The position numbers were made by a program, and so were the translations under genes. Below the pieces are notes generated by a model. That model did no database searches. It was not told where the DNA came from and was given only the letters and a program-made list of their open reading frames with translations. A DNA stretch of 48,869 bases from contig DJPH01000023.1 in the NCBI GenBank assembly GCA_002439755.1, positions 1 through 48,869 on the forward strand. Direction: 5' to 3'. The DNA is from Prevotellaceae bacterium UBA6417. GTDB taxonomy: Bacteria > Bacteroidota > Bacteroidia > Bacteroidales > Bacteroidaceae. Positions 1-8,619 of this stretch are shown here, piece by piece; positions within the stretch are counted from its first letter, which is position 1; each line of letters opens with the position of its first letter.

Positions 1-2
1 GC

Positions 3-1817
3 TGTCGCTATGTGCTTTACGTTTATTTATCGTTTCTGTCGGCATTTTTGTTAGCAAAGCCATTCTTCATCTTATATAACCACGAAAATCATCCGTTCAC
101 GGCTCGCGACCTTATAGACGTGCTCTTTCATGGGCTGCCGCTCGATCTCTCCACATCTGGCTACCTCGCAGCTGTTCCTTTGGTAGTCATGCTTATTTCC
201 TGCTTTTGGAAACATCCATTACTGAAACGTTTCTTATGGATCTACTATGGCATCACCGCCATTCTGCTTTGCACCATCCTACTGGCAGACTGCCTGTTGT
301 ATTCTTTCTGGCAATTCAAGATAGATGCCACGGTATTCACCTATCTCGATTCCCCGACCCAGGCATTTGCAAGTGTTTCGATTTGGTACATCGCAAAAGC
401 ACTTATAGTACTACTCATCATGTCTGCACCTCTGTTCATTTTACTGAAAAGCATACCTCTGCCTTCATTTGAAAACAGAAAGGTAGCATGGCGCTCTCTT
501 ATTCTGCTCACATTCACCGGTGGCCTGCTATTCCTTGCCATACGTGGAGGAACAGGCAAATCGACCATGAATATCGGGACAGCCTACTATTCAGAGAACC
601 AGTTCCTCAATCATGCGGCTGTCAATCCAGCATTCAGTTTGCTGGCCTCCACACTAAAAGCCGAGAATTACGAAAAGCTATACCGTTTCTACTCCGAGAA
701 AGAAAGAGCTTCTATTTTTGACAAGCTGAACTACAGCACTACATCGGTCAACGACAGTACCATTTTAAACACACGTCGCCCTAATATTGTCCTGGTTATT
801 TTGGAAGGGTTCGGTGCTACTTTCATAGAACCCTTGGGAGGAAAGCCCAATATAACACCCAACTTTAACCGTTTGTCAGAAGAAGGCATATTGTTCACCC
901 AATGCTATGCCAATAGTTTTCGGACCGATCGTGGAACTATATGCGCACTCAGCGGCTACCCATCATTCCCGGGCATCTCCGTAATGAAGTTGCCACAGAA
1001 ATCACGCTCTTTACCTTCCATTGCTGCTTCCTTGAGCAAAGAAGGCTACCAAACCGATTTTCTTTATGGCGGAGATATCAACTTTACCAATATGAAAAGC
1101 TATCTGCTTTCCACTGGATATCAAGCGACAAGAGGAGATACTTACTTTCCTGTTACGACACGAAAGACCCATGCATGGGGAGTAACCGACATCATTGCAT
1201 TTGATACCCTGTATAACCAAATAACGTCTGTAAAAGATAGTACTCCCAGATTCACAACGTTTCTGACTTTGGCCAGCCATGAACCTTGGAAAGTGCCTTA
1301 TCATCGCATCAAAAATGATGAAAAAGCCAACGCCATGGCATACACCGACCATTGTATAGGACGCTTCGTAAGACGGCTGAAGAAAACAACCGCTTGGCAT
1401 GACCTCCTCATTATTTTCATTGCTGACCACGGCATCACATATCCAAAAGGCCTCACCGAAGCCGACAAACGACGCTATCACATTCCCATGCTTTGGGTTG
1501 GAGGAGCCATCAGCAGGCCATCGCATTTTAGCAAAATCTGCAACCAAAGTGATTTACCTGCAACATTGTTAGGACAGCTCGGCATCAAGCATGACCAATT
1601 TAAATTCAGCCGTGATATACTGAGCAGTACCTACACATATCCTTCTGCCATTCACACTTTCGATGACGGGGTTTCGTTTATAGACAACACCGGATATAGC
1701 GTCATTGACTTCAAATCGGGGAAAGCACTTACCGACAAACCCAACCCGTCTGAATCAAGAAAAAACAAGGGGAAAGCATTTCTGCAAACTGCCATTGACG
1801 ACTTTTCCAAACTTTAG
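3..1817 (+). CDS. LTA synthase family sulfatase-fold protein (5' end outside window)
   Basis: A membrane-anchored alkaline-phosphatase-superfamily enzyme of the lipoteichoic-acid-synthase / phosphoglycerol-transferase type. The first ~180 residues contain about five hydrophobic membrane segments; the extracytoplasmic catalytic domain starts near residue 255 with NIVLVILEGFG, whose Glu is a metal ligand in the family. The likely nucleophile is Thr in SFRTDRGT (about residue 305 counted from the GTG at 12), and FIADHG supplies the C-terminal Asp-His metal pair. The frame is open to the left edge, so the true start is probably upstream and the GTG at 12 should not be trusted. In Gram-negatives such enzymes usually transfer phosphoglycerol or phosphoethanolamine to envelope glycans; the acceptor here is unknown. 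It is transcribed towards the minus-strand tRNA gene. Confidence 0.85.
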   Translation, partial: CRYVLYVYLSFLSAFLLAKPFFILYNHENHPFTARDLIDVLFHGLPLDLSTSGYLAAVPLVVMLISCFWKHPLLKRFLWIYYGITAILLCTILLADCLLYSFWQFKIDATVFTYLDSPTQAFASVSIWYIAKALIVLLIMSAPLFILLKSIPLPSFENRKVAWRSLILLTFTGGLLFLAIRGGTGKSTMNIGTAYYSENQFLNHAAVNPAFSLLASTLKAENYEKLYRFYSEKERASIFDKLNYSTTSVNDSTILNTRRPNIVLVILEGFGATFIEPLGGKPNITPNFNRLSEEGILFTQCYANSFRTDRGTICALSGYPSFPGISVMKLPQKSRSLPSIAASLSKEGYQTDFLYGGDINFTNMKSYLLSTGYQATRGDTYFPVTTRKTHAWGVTDIIAFDTLYNQITSVKDSTPRFTTFLTLASHEPWKVPYHRIKNDEKANAMAYTDHCIGRFVRRLKKTTAWHDLLIIFIADHGITYPKGLTEADKRRYHIPMLWVGGAISRPSHFSKICNQSDLPATLLGQLGIKHDQFKFSRDILSSTYTYPSAIHTFDDGVSFIDNTGYSVIDFKSGKALTDKPNPSESRKNKGKAFLQTAIDDFSKL

Positions 1818-1861
1818 ACCTGCAATGATTCGCCAAGACAATCCACATTAAACCTACCATC

Positions 1862-1897
1862 AAAAAATGGTTGATGCTCAATGAGCCGTCAACCATT
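1862..1897 (-). terminator. Intrinsic terminator of the tRNA-Leu transcript
   Basis: On the minus strand a 9-bp stem (AATGGTTGA with TCAACCATT, plus coordinates 1866-1874 and 1889-1897) encloses an inner GCTC/GAGC stem and is followed by six T residues. It begins five bases beyond the 3' end of the tRNA gene. Confidence 0.85.
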
Positions 1898-1902
1898 CTT
1901 AG

Positions 1903-1984
1903 TACCCAGACCCGGGATCGAACCGGGATGGATTGCTCCACTGGTGTTTGAGACCAGCGCGTCTACCGATTCCGCCATCTGGGC
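1903..1984 (-). tRNA. tRNA-Leu (anticodon CAA)
   Basis: Reading the minus strand, the acceptor arm GCCCAGA pairs with TCTGGGT (G-U at the first pair) and A is the discriminator base. The anticodon stem CTGGT/ACCAG holds the loop CTCAAAC, giving anticodon CAA. A variable arm longer than in most tRNAs follows, then a T arm CCCGG-TTCGATC-CCGGG. The long variable arm and anticodon are those of a class II leucine tRNA reading UUG. CCA is not encoded, because the bases after the discriminator are C then T. The gene stands alone with its own promoter and terminator. Confidence 0.95.
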
Positions 1985-2008
1985 TACATTGTCTTTCGAA
2001 ATGCAACG

Positions 2009-2040
2009 CAAAATTACAATTAATAATTGTCTTGACCAAG
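2009..2040 (-). promoter_or_regulatory. Bacteroidota-type promoter for tRNA-Leu
   Basis: The minus strand has a -7 element TAATTTTG (2009-2016) matching TAnnTTTG, and CTTG (2037-2040) as a -33 box with a 20-nt spacer. The predicted start lies about 18 bases before the tRNA 5' end. Confidence 0.7.
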
Positions 2041-2148
2041 CTTTTGCTCACATATTTTATGAGAACCGTTCTTTCACAGCTCCACATGCGAGAAACCGGC
2101 AATAACAGCTCCTGTTTATAGCAACAGCCAAACCGGATATGAGGATGT

Positions 2149-3243
2149 TCAAGACAATGATTTTCCGAATTTCACATCAGCATCCGTCATCATTCTCCTG
2201 ATTTGAGCCGTATCATCTTTCTTGCAGATAATCAAAAGGTCATCTTTTTCAACAACCAGATAGCCATGCAGATTCTGCAACATGACTTTTTTCCCATTGG
2301 GTGTTGCCACGATATTGTCTTCACAATCGTAAAAGACTGTGTTGGCACCGGCCACCATATTCCCGTCGTTATCTTTCGATGAAACACGATAGAGGTCTTG
2401 CCAGCTTCCTACGTCCTGCCAGCCAAAAGCACAGGGCTCGATATAAACGTTCTTGTTATGTTCCAATATGAGCATGTCAATGCTTTGGAATGGCGTACGC
2501 GGATAATGATCGCGAATATACGAATGCACTTCATGGCGTTCCTGACCATTGCGCAACATGTCTACTATCTTGGAAATATCGGGATAGTCTGTTTCCAATG
2601 CCTTGAAAAGCGTCTGCGTATTACACATAAAGAGACCTGTAGACCAATAGAACTCACCGCTCTCTACAAAGAAACGGGCAAAATCAATGTTTGGTTTTTC
2701 GGTAAAGCTCTTTACGGTGGAAAACCCGTTTTCAAGCTCTTCTCCGGCTTGCAAATAGCCATAACAGGTGGCAGGTGAAGTAGCCTTCACGCCCAAGACC
2801 AAAAAGCCCTGCTTCTTTTCAACGAAATTAAAGCCCGAAGAGACTTGCTCGGTAAACATATCATTGTTCAGCACCATTTGGTCGGCCGGTGAAATGATTA
2901 TATTTGCCTTTTCACATTCTGCAGCGATATAAGCCACGGTAAGCGCAATGGCCGGAGCCGTATTCAATTGCACCGGCTCAGCCACAAGCCGGGACAGGGG
3001 CATTTCGGGCAGCTGCCTGCGCACCAAATCCGTATAATCCTCATAAGTGCTGACAAAAACGTTTTCTTTCGGCAAGAACTTCGTAAAGCGTTTGTATGTC
3101 ATTTGCAGCATTGTTTCGCCTGTACCCAATAGGTCCAAGAATTGTTTGGGCTGCCCGTTGCTGCTGAAAGGCCAAAGACGGCTGCCTATGCCGCCCGCCA
3201 GAATTATGCAATAATTATTGTCAGGTATAACTTGTTTGCTCAT
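2149..3243 (-). CDS. manC: Mannose-1-phosphate guanylyltransferase
   Basis: Makes GDP-mannose from mannose-1-phosphate and GTP, the donor for mannose, fucose and rhamnose branches of surface glycans and glycoproteins. The nucleotidyltransferase signature LAGGIGSRLWP is at residues 15-25, followed by PKQF at 32-35, and a mid-protein FTEKPN matches the substrate-binding EKP motif. At 364 aa it is the short, monofunctional form without a fused C-terminal phosphomannose-isomerase cupin. It lies 156 bp downstream of the GH76 mannanase gene on the same strand but has its own -7 element, so co-transcription is not certain. The family assignment is firm; use of GDP-mannose in capsule versus protein glycosylation cannot be told from here. 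Confidence 0.93.
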   Translation of the reverse strand: MSKQVIPDNNYCIILAGGIGSRLWPFSSNGQPKQFLDLLGTGETMLQMTYKRFTKFLPKENVFVSTYEDYTDLVRRQLPEMPLSRLVAEPVQLNTAPAIALTVAYIAAECEKANIIISPADQMVLNNDMFTEQVSSGFNFVEKKQGFLVLGVKATSPATCYGYLQAGEELENGFSTVKSFTEKPNIDFARFFVESGEFYWSTGLFMCNTQTLFKALETDYPDISKIVDMLRNGQERHEVHSYIRDHYPRTPFQSIDMLILEHNKNVYIEPCAFGWQDVGSWQDLYRVSSKDNDGNMVAGANTVFYDCEDNIVATPNGKKVMLQNLHGYLVVEKDDLLIICKKDDTAQIRRMMTDADVKFGKSLS

Positions 3244-3350
3244 ATGCTCGGTTTACTTCTTTGACGATGGAAACGGCTCTTTGTTTAATCTGTTGATGGC
3301 AGAGCTACAGACTTGGCTCTCCGATGATTCAATTTCTACCTCTGCATCGG

Positions 3351-3358
3351 CAAATATA
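3351..3358 (-). promoter_or_regulatory. Promoter -7 element for manC
   Basis: TATATTTG on the minus strand matches TAnnTTTG; no clear TTTG -33 box is seen at the usual distance. The 5' untranslated region would be about 100 nt. Confidence 0.5.
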
Positions 3359-3399
3359 CAACTAAAAAAGTCTTTTGTCGTCATTTCAAGTCCGAAATT

Positions 3400-4560
3400 C
3401 TATTTGTCGGCTTGAAACTTTGCCAGCCGTGCCATCATTTCAGCGTAAGCAACCTGCGCAAGCAGCCACCATTGGCCTTTCTTCCTTTCAGGCATCAGTC
3501 CGGTAGCTCTGTCTCTCTGCTCCCAGAGGTCCGTCAGGCTTTTCCTGTATATTGCAAGTAATCTGTCAGCATCGCGGAATCGGGCATACTCCAAAATGCC
3601 ACGCAGAAGAATGGCATCAAACCATATATTGTCAAGCTTCAGACAATAACCATCGTCTTTCTTTGACATGAAACGTGCCGCACAGGCTTTAACCATGGTG
3701 TCGGCTTGCGACAAATAAGTTTCTTTTCCTGTGACTTCATATAGCAGTACTGCAGCTTGAAGCATCTGACCTGTATTATAGGAATACTTGGCTCCACTTA
3801 TACGCCCCTTCAGACTGATATTGTCAGAATACAGGCATTCTTTTTCATCGTATAAGTTGCGCCGGGTCCATTCGTATAATGACACAGCCTTTTCCAGGTA
3901 AGGCTGTTGCTTCGTTGCTCTATATAGCTTTAATGCCATCACCGCTCCGGGTGCATTGGAACAAGTGTTTTTAGACTGTTTCTTCTGCTCACACCAATAG
4001 ATGCCACCGCCCAACACGCTGTCGTTGCCCGACATGATGAACTCCCACACTTGCAAAGCACGCTTCAAATATTTCTTACGTTTTGTTGCACGATATAAGT
4101 CTATGAAATCAAGTCCTATCCATACATTGTCATCATAAAAGCGGTCGGGAAGTGGGTTGGTGAGCAGATATGAAGCATAAGCTGCCGGATACCGTCTCTC
4201 ATCCCAATAGCAATCCAATCCGGCAATGGCTTTATGATCAATCTCTTTCAGCGCATTTCTGTTATAATCTGCTTCATAAATGGCAACCAGAGCCGAAAAA
4301 GAGCCGCTGAACGGCCATAAGTAACTAAAACGATGGGCATTGTTATTGGAACCGGCCAGATAGGTGGCCTGTTCACTCTGTGTAAACGGATAGTATTCAT
4401 GCAATAAAGGCGTGTCCTTCTCTCCATAATGCTGATACACGCTTTGCATCAACTCGCGGCTCCTTGCCAGCCATTCGTTCTTGCATGCCGCGGCAGCTTT
4501 TCCCTCCTGATACAGGAAACTCACACTCACTAATATGATTATACTGATCTTGCTTTTCAT
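3400..4560 (-). CDS. Secreted GH76 family glycosidase (alpha-1,6-mannanase-like)
   Basis: A 386-aa protein with an N-terminal signal sequence (hydrophobic stretch to about residue 18, small residues before Cys26) and the alpha/alpha-toroid pattern of GH76. The diagnostic paired aspartates are in FYDDNVWIGLDF (Asp143-Asp144), the nucleophile and acid/base of characterised alpha-1,6-mannanases. Other family-like stretches are FSYLWPFSGSFSA (near 78-90) and YSYNTGQMLQAA. It probably cuts alpha-1,6-linked mannan backbones in the periplasm or outside the cell. It is not next to SusC/SusD genes, so it is not part of a visible polysaccharide utilisation locus. A perfect 20-bp hairpin separates it from the upstream GDPD gene, while manC follows downstream. 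Confidence 0.85.
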   Translation of the reverse strand: MKSKISIIILVSVSFLYQEGKAAAACKNEWLARSRELMQSVYQHYGEKDTPLLHEYYPFTQSEQATYLAGSNNNAHRFSYLWPFSGSFSALVAIYEADYNRNALKEIDHKAIAGLDCYWDERRYPAAYASYLLTNPLPDRFYDDNVWIGLDFIDLYRATKRKKYLKRALQVWEFIMSGNDSVLGGGIYWCEQKKQSKNTCSNAPGAVMALKLYRATKQQPYLEKAVSLYEWTRRNLYDEKECLYSDNISLKGRISGAKYSYNTGQMLQAAVLLYEVTGKETYLSQADTMVKACAARFMSKKDDGYCLKLDNIWFDAILLRGILEYARFRDADRLLAIYRKSLTDLWEQRDRATGLMPERKKGQWWLLAQVAYAEMMARLAKFQADK

Positions 4561-4591
4561 TTTTCTATGTGTTAACGGAATTATGATGAGT

Positions 4592-4640
4592 AAAGATACA
4601 AAGAAGATGGCTTTGCAAGAGCCATCTTCTTTGTATCTTT
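4592..4640 (-). terminator. Perfect 20-bp hairpin, probable terminator after the GDPD gene
   Basis: Positions 4592-4611 and 4621-4640 are exact inverted repeats with a 9-nt loop. The end of the stem is AT-rich (AAAGATAC / GTATCTTT) but there is no long T tract on the minus strand, so termination is inferred from stem length and from its position 14 bases past the GDPD stop codon. Confidence 0.65.
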
Positions 4641-4653
4641 TAAAAAAGAGAGC

Positions 4654-7600
4654 CTACCACAAGAGATTTACTTCGTCTTGCGTAAGGGCTTTTCCGTAGA
4701 TGCGTTCAGTGACAATCTGCCAGTTGCCGCTCTGTTCTCCTTTCGAAGGATTGGCATCGCAGCCTATTCCGAACCACTGGGCTGCCTCTGCGGGGAAGTG
4801 CAACTCGCCCTCTGCTGCAACGGTCTTTTTCAATTCACCATTGACATAGACCGATGCTTTGCCGGCATCCTTGTCCCACACTCCCACTACATGATAGAAC
4901 ACGTCAGACTGGGGCACAACGCCACTGTTGGCCCAAATCCAATTGCTTTTCCCGTTAGTCGACACATTAGGAAGGAACGTTATTTCGTTCTTTCGCTCAC
5001 CGCTTGTCTTGCAAATCAAGAAACCTGTGCCACCGGCCTGGTGGCCTGCAAACCATTTGGCTTCGACATTGGGCAATTCACCTTCGTAGGTCACCTTAAA
5101 GACTGTTTCCAATGTATGGCCGTTAGCCAGGGCTTTCTTGAAAGCCTCATTGCCGGCATAGTCTACACGGGCATATGTTGCAGCATCGCCTCCATAAGGA
5201 TTATTGAACGAGGCCACATAGGCTTTTCTGACTTCATCGTAAGCAACGGGCACAGTCTTGTTGTCCGAAGAGAAGACTTTCACCTCATTGTTCATCGGAG
5301 AAGCATCGGTAACAGTTCCATTTTCGTTGAACACAATGTCAAGTATGTCTGCTTTGGGCTTCTCTACAGGCTCGGGCTCGGGTGTTTCGCCGCCCGTTGT
5401 GTGGTTGGCATTGTACAAGGCTTCTATCTGCTGTGCCAGCAATGGGGCATTGGTGGTAACGAAGTCTATACCCATGTTGGTCATTTCAATCATGGTTGCA
5501 GCATCGTTGATGGTCCATACATTCGTAGTCATGCCCAGCTTCCTTGCATCTGTGGCCCACGAAGGATTGTTTCTGTAGGATTTGGCCGTATAGTCCAGTC
5601 CCATGATTCCATATTCATACAAGGTCTTGGGAGCAATATCCCCGTTCAGATAAGCAACGTGTGCAGACGGATCCTGCTTTACCAGCTCACGGCAAAGATT
5701 CAGGCTGAAGGCGATATACTCAACCTTGTCTTGCAGTCCTCTGTCTTTCACTTGTTTCACAGCCGAATCAACGGCAGCTATGCCGCGCCGTTCATCACTG
5801 TGCGTCTTGATTTCTATTATCAGCTTGGTTGAGTCTTCTTTGGCCAGCATTTCCAGGAACTCTTTAAGTTCCGGGATAGATTCGCCATTGCTCAGCTTGA
5901 GGTTCTTTACTTGGGCGTATGTGCTCTTCTGTATCTCTACGCCATTCAGCGTTGCGTCGTGATTGACCATGACATGGCCGTCCGTGGTTATCCACACGTC
6001 GATTTCGGAACCATAGCATTTGGCATCAAAAGCATTTTGCAATGAGGAGCGTGAGTTCTGTGCCGAACCTGCCTTGTCCCAGAAGCCGCGATGAGCAATA
6101 ACGCGCATGCCGGCCGGTATATCTTTTACCACCTGATATTTATTGATTCCAAGGTCCTGTTGCTTATCTCCGCGCACCAAAAGCATGCGATAGCTGCCTG
6201 TGGTGAGCGTTGTCGGCAAGTTCATTGTGAGGGTATCATTCCTGACAACTGTAGACAGCGTATCGGGCTCTATGCCTGACTTGAGGGCGACAAGTACTAT
6301 CTTGTCACCTTCGGCAAAGCCTTTTCCCGTCAACGAATATGTACCACCTGGCTTTACGGCCATGCCGGAATAATAGCTCAAACCGGTTACCATGTCGGGC
6401 TCGGCTCCTGCCTGCAGACGTTTCACTTCGTCCCAAAGCACTGCCACATTCTGCTTGTTCAGGGGCTTGTCGTAGACACGTGCCATCACTACATCGCCGC
6501 ACCAACCGTTCTGGCCACCCGAAGGACTGGCATCACCACCAATGCAGAACCAGTTTGATCCGTTTTCTGCGAAGCGGAAGTTTCCGTCAGCTGCAATCGT
6601 GTTCTTCAGTTCTCCATTTACGTATATGTAGGCTTTCTTGGCATCCTTATCCCAAACGCCGATAACGTGGTAATAGGTTTGGGGCTGCGGTATGACGCCA
6701 CTTGTGGCCCATCTCCAGTTGCTTTTGCCTGTGGTCGTTACATTTGGCAGGAAGGTGATTTCGTTCTTGCGGTTCCCGCTGGTGGTACTGATCAGGAAAC
6801 CTGTGCCACCGCCTTGATGTGCTGAAAAGGGTTTGGCTTCTGCGTTGGCTATCGGCGGGGCATAGCTTGCCATAAAGACGGCTTCCAAGGTATGGCCGTT
6901 GGCCAAAGCCGTGCGGAATTTAGAGTTGCTTTCAAAGTCTACGCGATAGTAACCTGAGGCTGTTCCGGCCCAAGGGTTGTTGAACGATGCCACATATCTT
7001 TTATAGGTATTATTATAGTATGTAGAGGCCGATGAACCGATCAGGCGGACATTGTTCTTCATTGGCGACACATCCTTGGCTGTTCCATCTTCATTAAAGA
7101 CAACATCAAGCAGGTCGGCAACTGGCTTGGTCTGCAGCTCTGCCACCGATTCCCATAATAGGTTTACGTCTTCCTGATTCAAGGCTCTGTCGTAGATACG
7201 GCTTGTCACAATTTCCCAATTGCCGCTTTGCTCGCCGTTTTTCTTGCTGGCGTCGCAACCGATGCCAAACCACTGTGCGGCTTCTGCGGGGAAGTGGAAC
7301 TCGCCTTTGGCATCAACGGTGTTTTTCAGTTCGCCGTTTACATAGATATATGCCTTGCCTGCGTCCTTGTCCCACACGCCTATTACGTGATAGAACACCT
7401 CTGTTTCGGGTACGATGCCGCTTGTTGCCCATATCCAGTTGCTCTTGCCATTGGTCGAAACATTCGGGAGGAAAGTGATTTCGTTCTGGCGTTCACCGCT
7501 TTTCTTGCTGATGAGGAACCCTGTGCCTCCGGCCTGATGGCCTGCAAACCACTTGGCTTCCTTGTCTTCCAAGTCACCTGTGTAGGTTGCCTTGAACAGG

Positions 7601-8097
7601 GTTTCCATGGTGTGGCCGTCGGCCAGAGCTTTCTTTATGGCTTCATTCTTGGAGTAGTCCACCTTATAGTAGGTGCCGTTCTCCTGCATTCCACCCCACG
7701 TATTGTTGATTTTGGCCACATACCTTCCATATATCTCATTATAATAGGTGGTGGTTTCGCCAAACGACTCTATGGTGTTTTTCATCGGCGATATGTCTTC
7801 GGCCGATCCGTCTTTCTTGAATACTACATCCAGGATGTCGGCAACGGGCTTATAATATTTAAAGGTAATGCTGTCGACCTCTGCAGAGGGTGCCGTAAAG
7901 AGCTGTGCATGCTGTTTGTTGTACAGGGTGACCTTGGTCTTGTTGTCTTCCAGTGCCACGCTGTCTACATCGGCAGCCAAGCATTTAAAGACGAGGTTCC
8001 CTTTATGGAATACATAAAGATTGTCTGCGGCCTTGAGCGGGCACACCAACAATAACAAAAGGGCCGTCAGGCTTGCAAGTGTAAAGATTCTTCTCAT
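4654..8097 (-). CDS. Secreted glycerophosphodiester phosphodiesterase with three LamG-like domains
   Basis: An 1147-aa secreted protein. Residues 1-23 form a signal peptide; residues ~24-80 form a short module with two VDSI/VDSV-type strands; LamG/concanavalin-like domains lie at ~83-320, ~324-562 and ~913-1147; an IPT-like segment spans ~566-655; and a GDPD domain spans ~664-892. The GDPD signature is intact: His669-Arg670 in AHRG, Glu698 and Asp700 in SEIDVW, His713 in NHD, then Glu762 in IIEIKTH. The expected reaction is hydrolysis of glycerophosphodiesters to glycerol-3-phosphate and an alcohol; the LamG domains probably bind a glycan. Domains 1 and 3 resemble each other more than domain 2, and the protein ends abruptly in NLLW with no sorting domain. 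The small gene 6 bp upstream does have a sorting-domain-like tail. Confidence 0.88.
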   Translation of the reverse strand: MRRIFTLASLTALLLLLVCPLKAADNLYVFHKGNLVFKCLAADVDSVALEDNKTKVTLYNKQHAQLFTAPSAEVDSITFKYYKPVADILDVVFKKDGSAEDISPMKNTIESFGETTTYYNEIYGRYVAKINNTWGGMQENGTYYKVDYSKNEAIKKALADGHTMETLFKATYTGDLEDKEAKWFAGHQAGGTGFLISKKSGERQNEITFLPNVSTNGKSNWIWATSGIVPETEVFYHVIGVWDKDAGKAYIYVNGELKNTVDAKGEFHFPAEAAQWFGIGCDASKKNGEQSGNWEIVTSRIYDRALNQEDVNLLWESVAELQTKPVADLLDVVFNEDGTAKDVSPMKNNVRLIGSSASTYYNNTYKRYVASFNNPWAGTASGYYRVDFESNSKFRTALANGHTLEAVFMASYAPPIANAEAKPFSAHQGGGTGFLISTTSGNRKNEITFLPNVTTTGKSNWRWATSGVIPQPQTYYHVIGVWDKDAKKAYIYVNGELKNTIAADGNFRFAENGSNWFCIGGDASPSGGQNGWCGDVVMARVYDKPLNKQNVAVLWDEVKRLQAGAEPDMVTGLSYYSGMAVKPGGTYSLTGKGFAEGDKIVLVALKSGIEPDTLSTVVRNDTLTMNLPTTLTTGSYRMLLVRGDKQQDLGINKYQVVKDIPAGMRVIAHRGFWDKAGSAQNSRSSLQNAFDAKCYGSEIDVWITTDGHVMVNHDATLNGVEIQKSTYAQVKNLKLSNGESIPELKEFLEMLAKEDSTKLIIEIKTHSDERRGIAAVDSAVKQVKDRGLQDKVEYIAFSLNLCRELVKQDPSAHVAYLNGDIAPKTLYEYGIMGLDYTAKSYRNNPSWATDARKLGMTTNVWTINDAATMIEMTNMGIDFVTTNAPLLAQQIEALYNANHTTGGETPEPEPVEKPKADILDIVFNENGTVTDASPMNNEVKVFSSDNKTVPVAYDEVRKAYVASFNNPYGGDAATYARVDYAGNEAFKKALANGHTLETVFKVTYEGELPNVEAKWFAGHQAGGTGFLICKTSGERKNEITFLPNVSTNGKSNWIWANSGVVPQSDVFYHVVGVWDKDAGKASVYVNGELKKTVAAEGELHFPAEAAQWFGIGCDANPSKGEQSGNWQIVTERIYGKALTQDEVNLLW
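4657..7851 (-). repeat. Three internal LamG-coding repeats within the GDPD gene
   Basis: The repeats are encoded by about 7851-7138, 7128-6412 and 5361-4657. They share long near-identical stretches such as GGTGFLI, NEITFLPNV and YHVIGVWDKDA, and each opens with a D(I/L)LD(V/I)VF segment followed by SPM(K/N)N. The copies flank the GDPD domain asymmetrically, two before and one after. Recent internal duplication is inferred from the protein similarity. Confidence 0.85.
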
Positions 8098-8103
8098 GGC
8101 TGC

Positions 8104-8580
8104 TTACTTTATGATTTTCTTGGTCAATTCTTTACCATCAGAAACCACCTTGACGAGATATACGCCCGGTGCATATGAGGATGTCGACATGGCATATGAC
8201 TTGGTGCCGGGCCTGGCCTGAGCCACCAAAATGCCTTGAACCGAACATACCGATATGTAGTCTATGGCACTGCTGCTCTCTACACACAGGTTGTTTCCCT
8301 CAAGGACTATCGACAGTGCATTGCCGCTTATTGCATCCACGCCTACGGGCACAGGTGTCTTGTAGAAGCGGAAATAATCCAGGTCGGCAAAGGCTGCCGT
8401 GGAGGTTTTTCCATACTGGGTCTGAAACTCGATGCCGGAGGCAGTGAAAGCTATTTTCTTGATGCTTTGCACTGTCATCACCGGACTGTAGTTGCCGGTC
8501 AGGTAGGCATAGACATTCCGGGCACCGGACGGCAGACTTAGAAGTGCCGCGGCAAAGCCTACAGTTACTAATCTTTTCAT
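8104..8580 (-). CDS. Small secreted protein with a type IX sorting-domain-like C terminus
   Basis: A 158-aa protein of unknown function. A signal peptide (MKRLVTVGFAAALLSLPSGA) is followed by a ~60-residue module containing IKKIAFTASGIEF and LDYFRFY, then a C-terminal ~75 residues ending in GVYLVKVVSDGKELTKKIIK, which has the pattern of a type A T9SS sorting domain (G-V-Y-x-V-K with a lysine-rich end). It contains essentially no other cargo. It is 6 bp upstream of the GDPD/LamG gene and surely co-transcribed with it. Its N-terminal module resembles the start of the GDPD protein, and a similar small/large pair occurs at 33600-35296. Whether a T9SS exists in this organism cannot be seen here. 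Confidence 0.8.
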   Translation of the reverse strand: MKRLVTVGFAAALLSLPSGARNVYAYLTGNYSPVMTVQSIKKIAFTASGIEFQTQYGKTSTAAFADLDYFRFYKTPVPVGVDAISGNALSIVLEGNNLCVESSSAIDYISVCSVQGILVAQARPGTKSYAMSTSSYAPGVYLVKVVSDGKELTKKIIK

Positions 8581-8619
8581 ATTAAATGTGTGTTTCGATT
8601 GTGTTTGCGCAAGGGTTTG

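Noticed and set aside
4678..5832. A 384-codon open frame antisense to the GDPD gene, plus similar antisense frames at 7228-8055
   Set aside because: They mirror the repeated, codon-biased coding strand. The sense protein has a signal peptide, catalytic motifs and repeated domains; the antisense ones have none.
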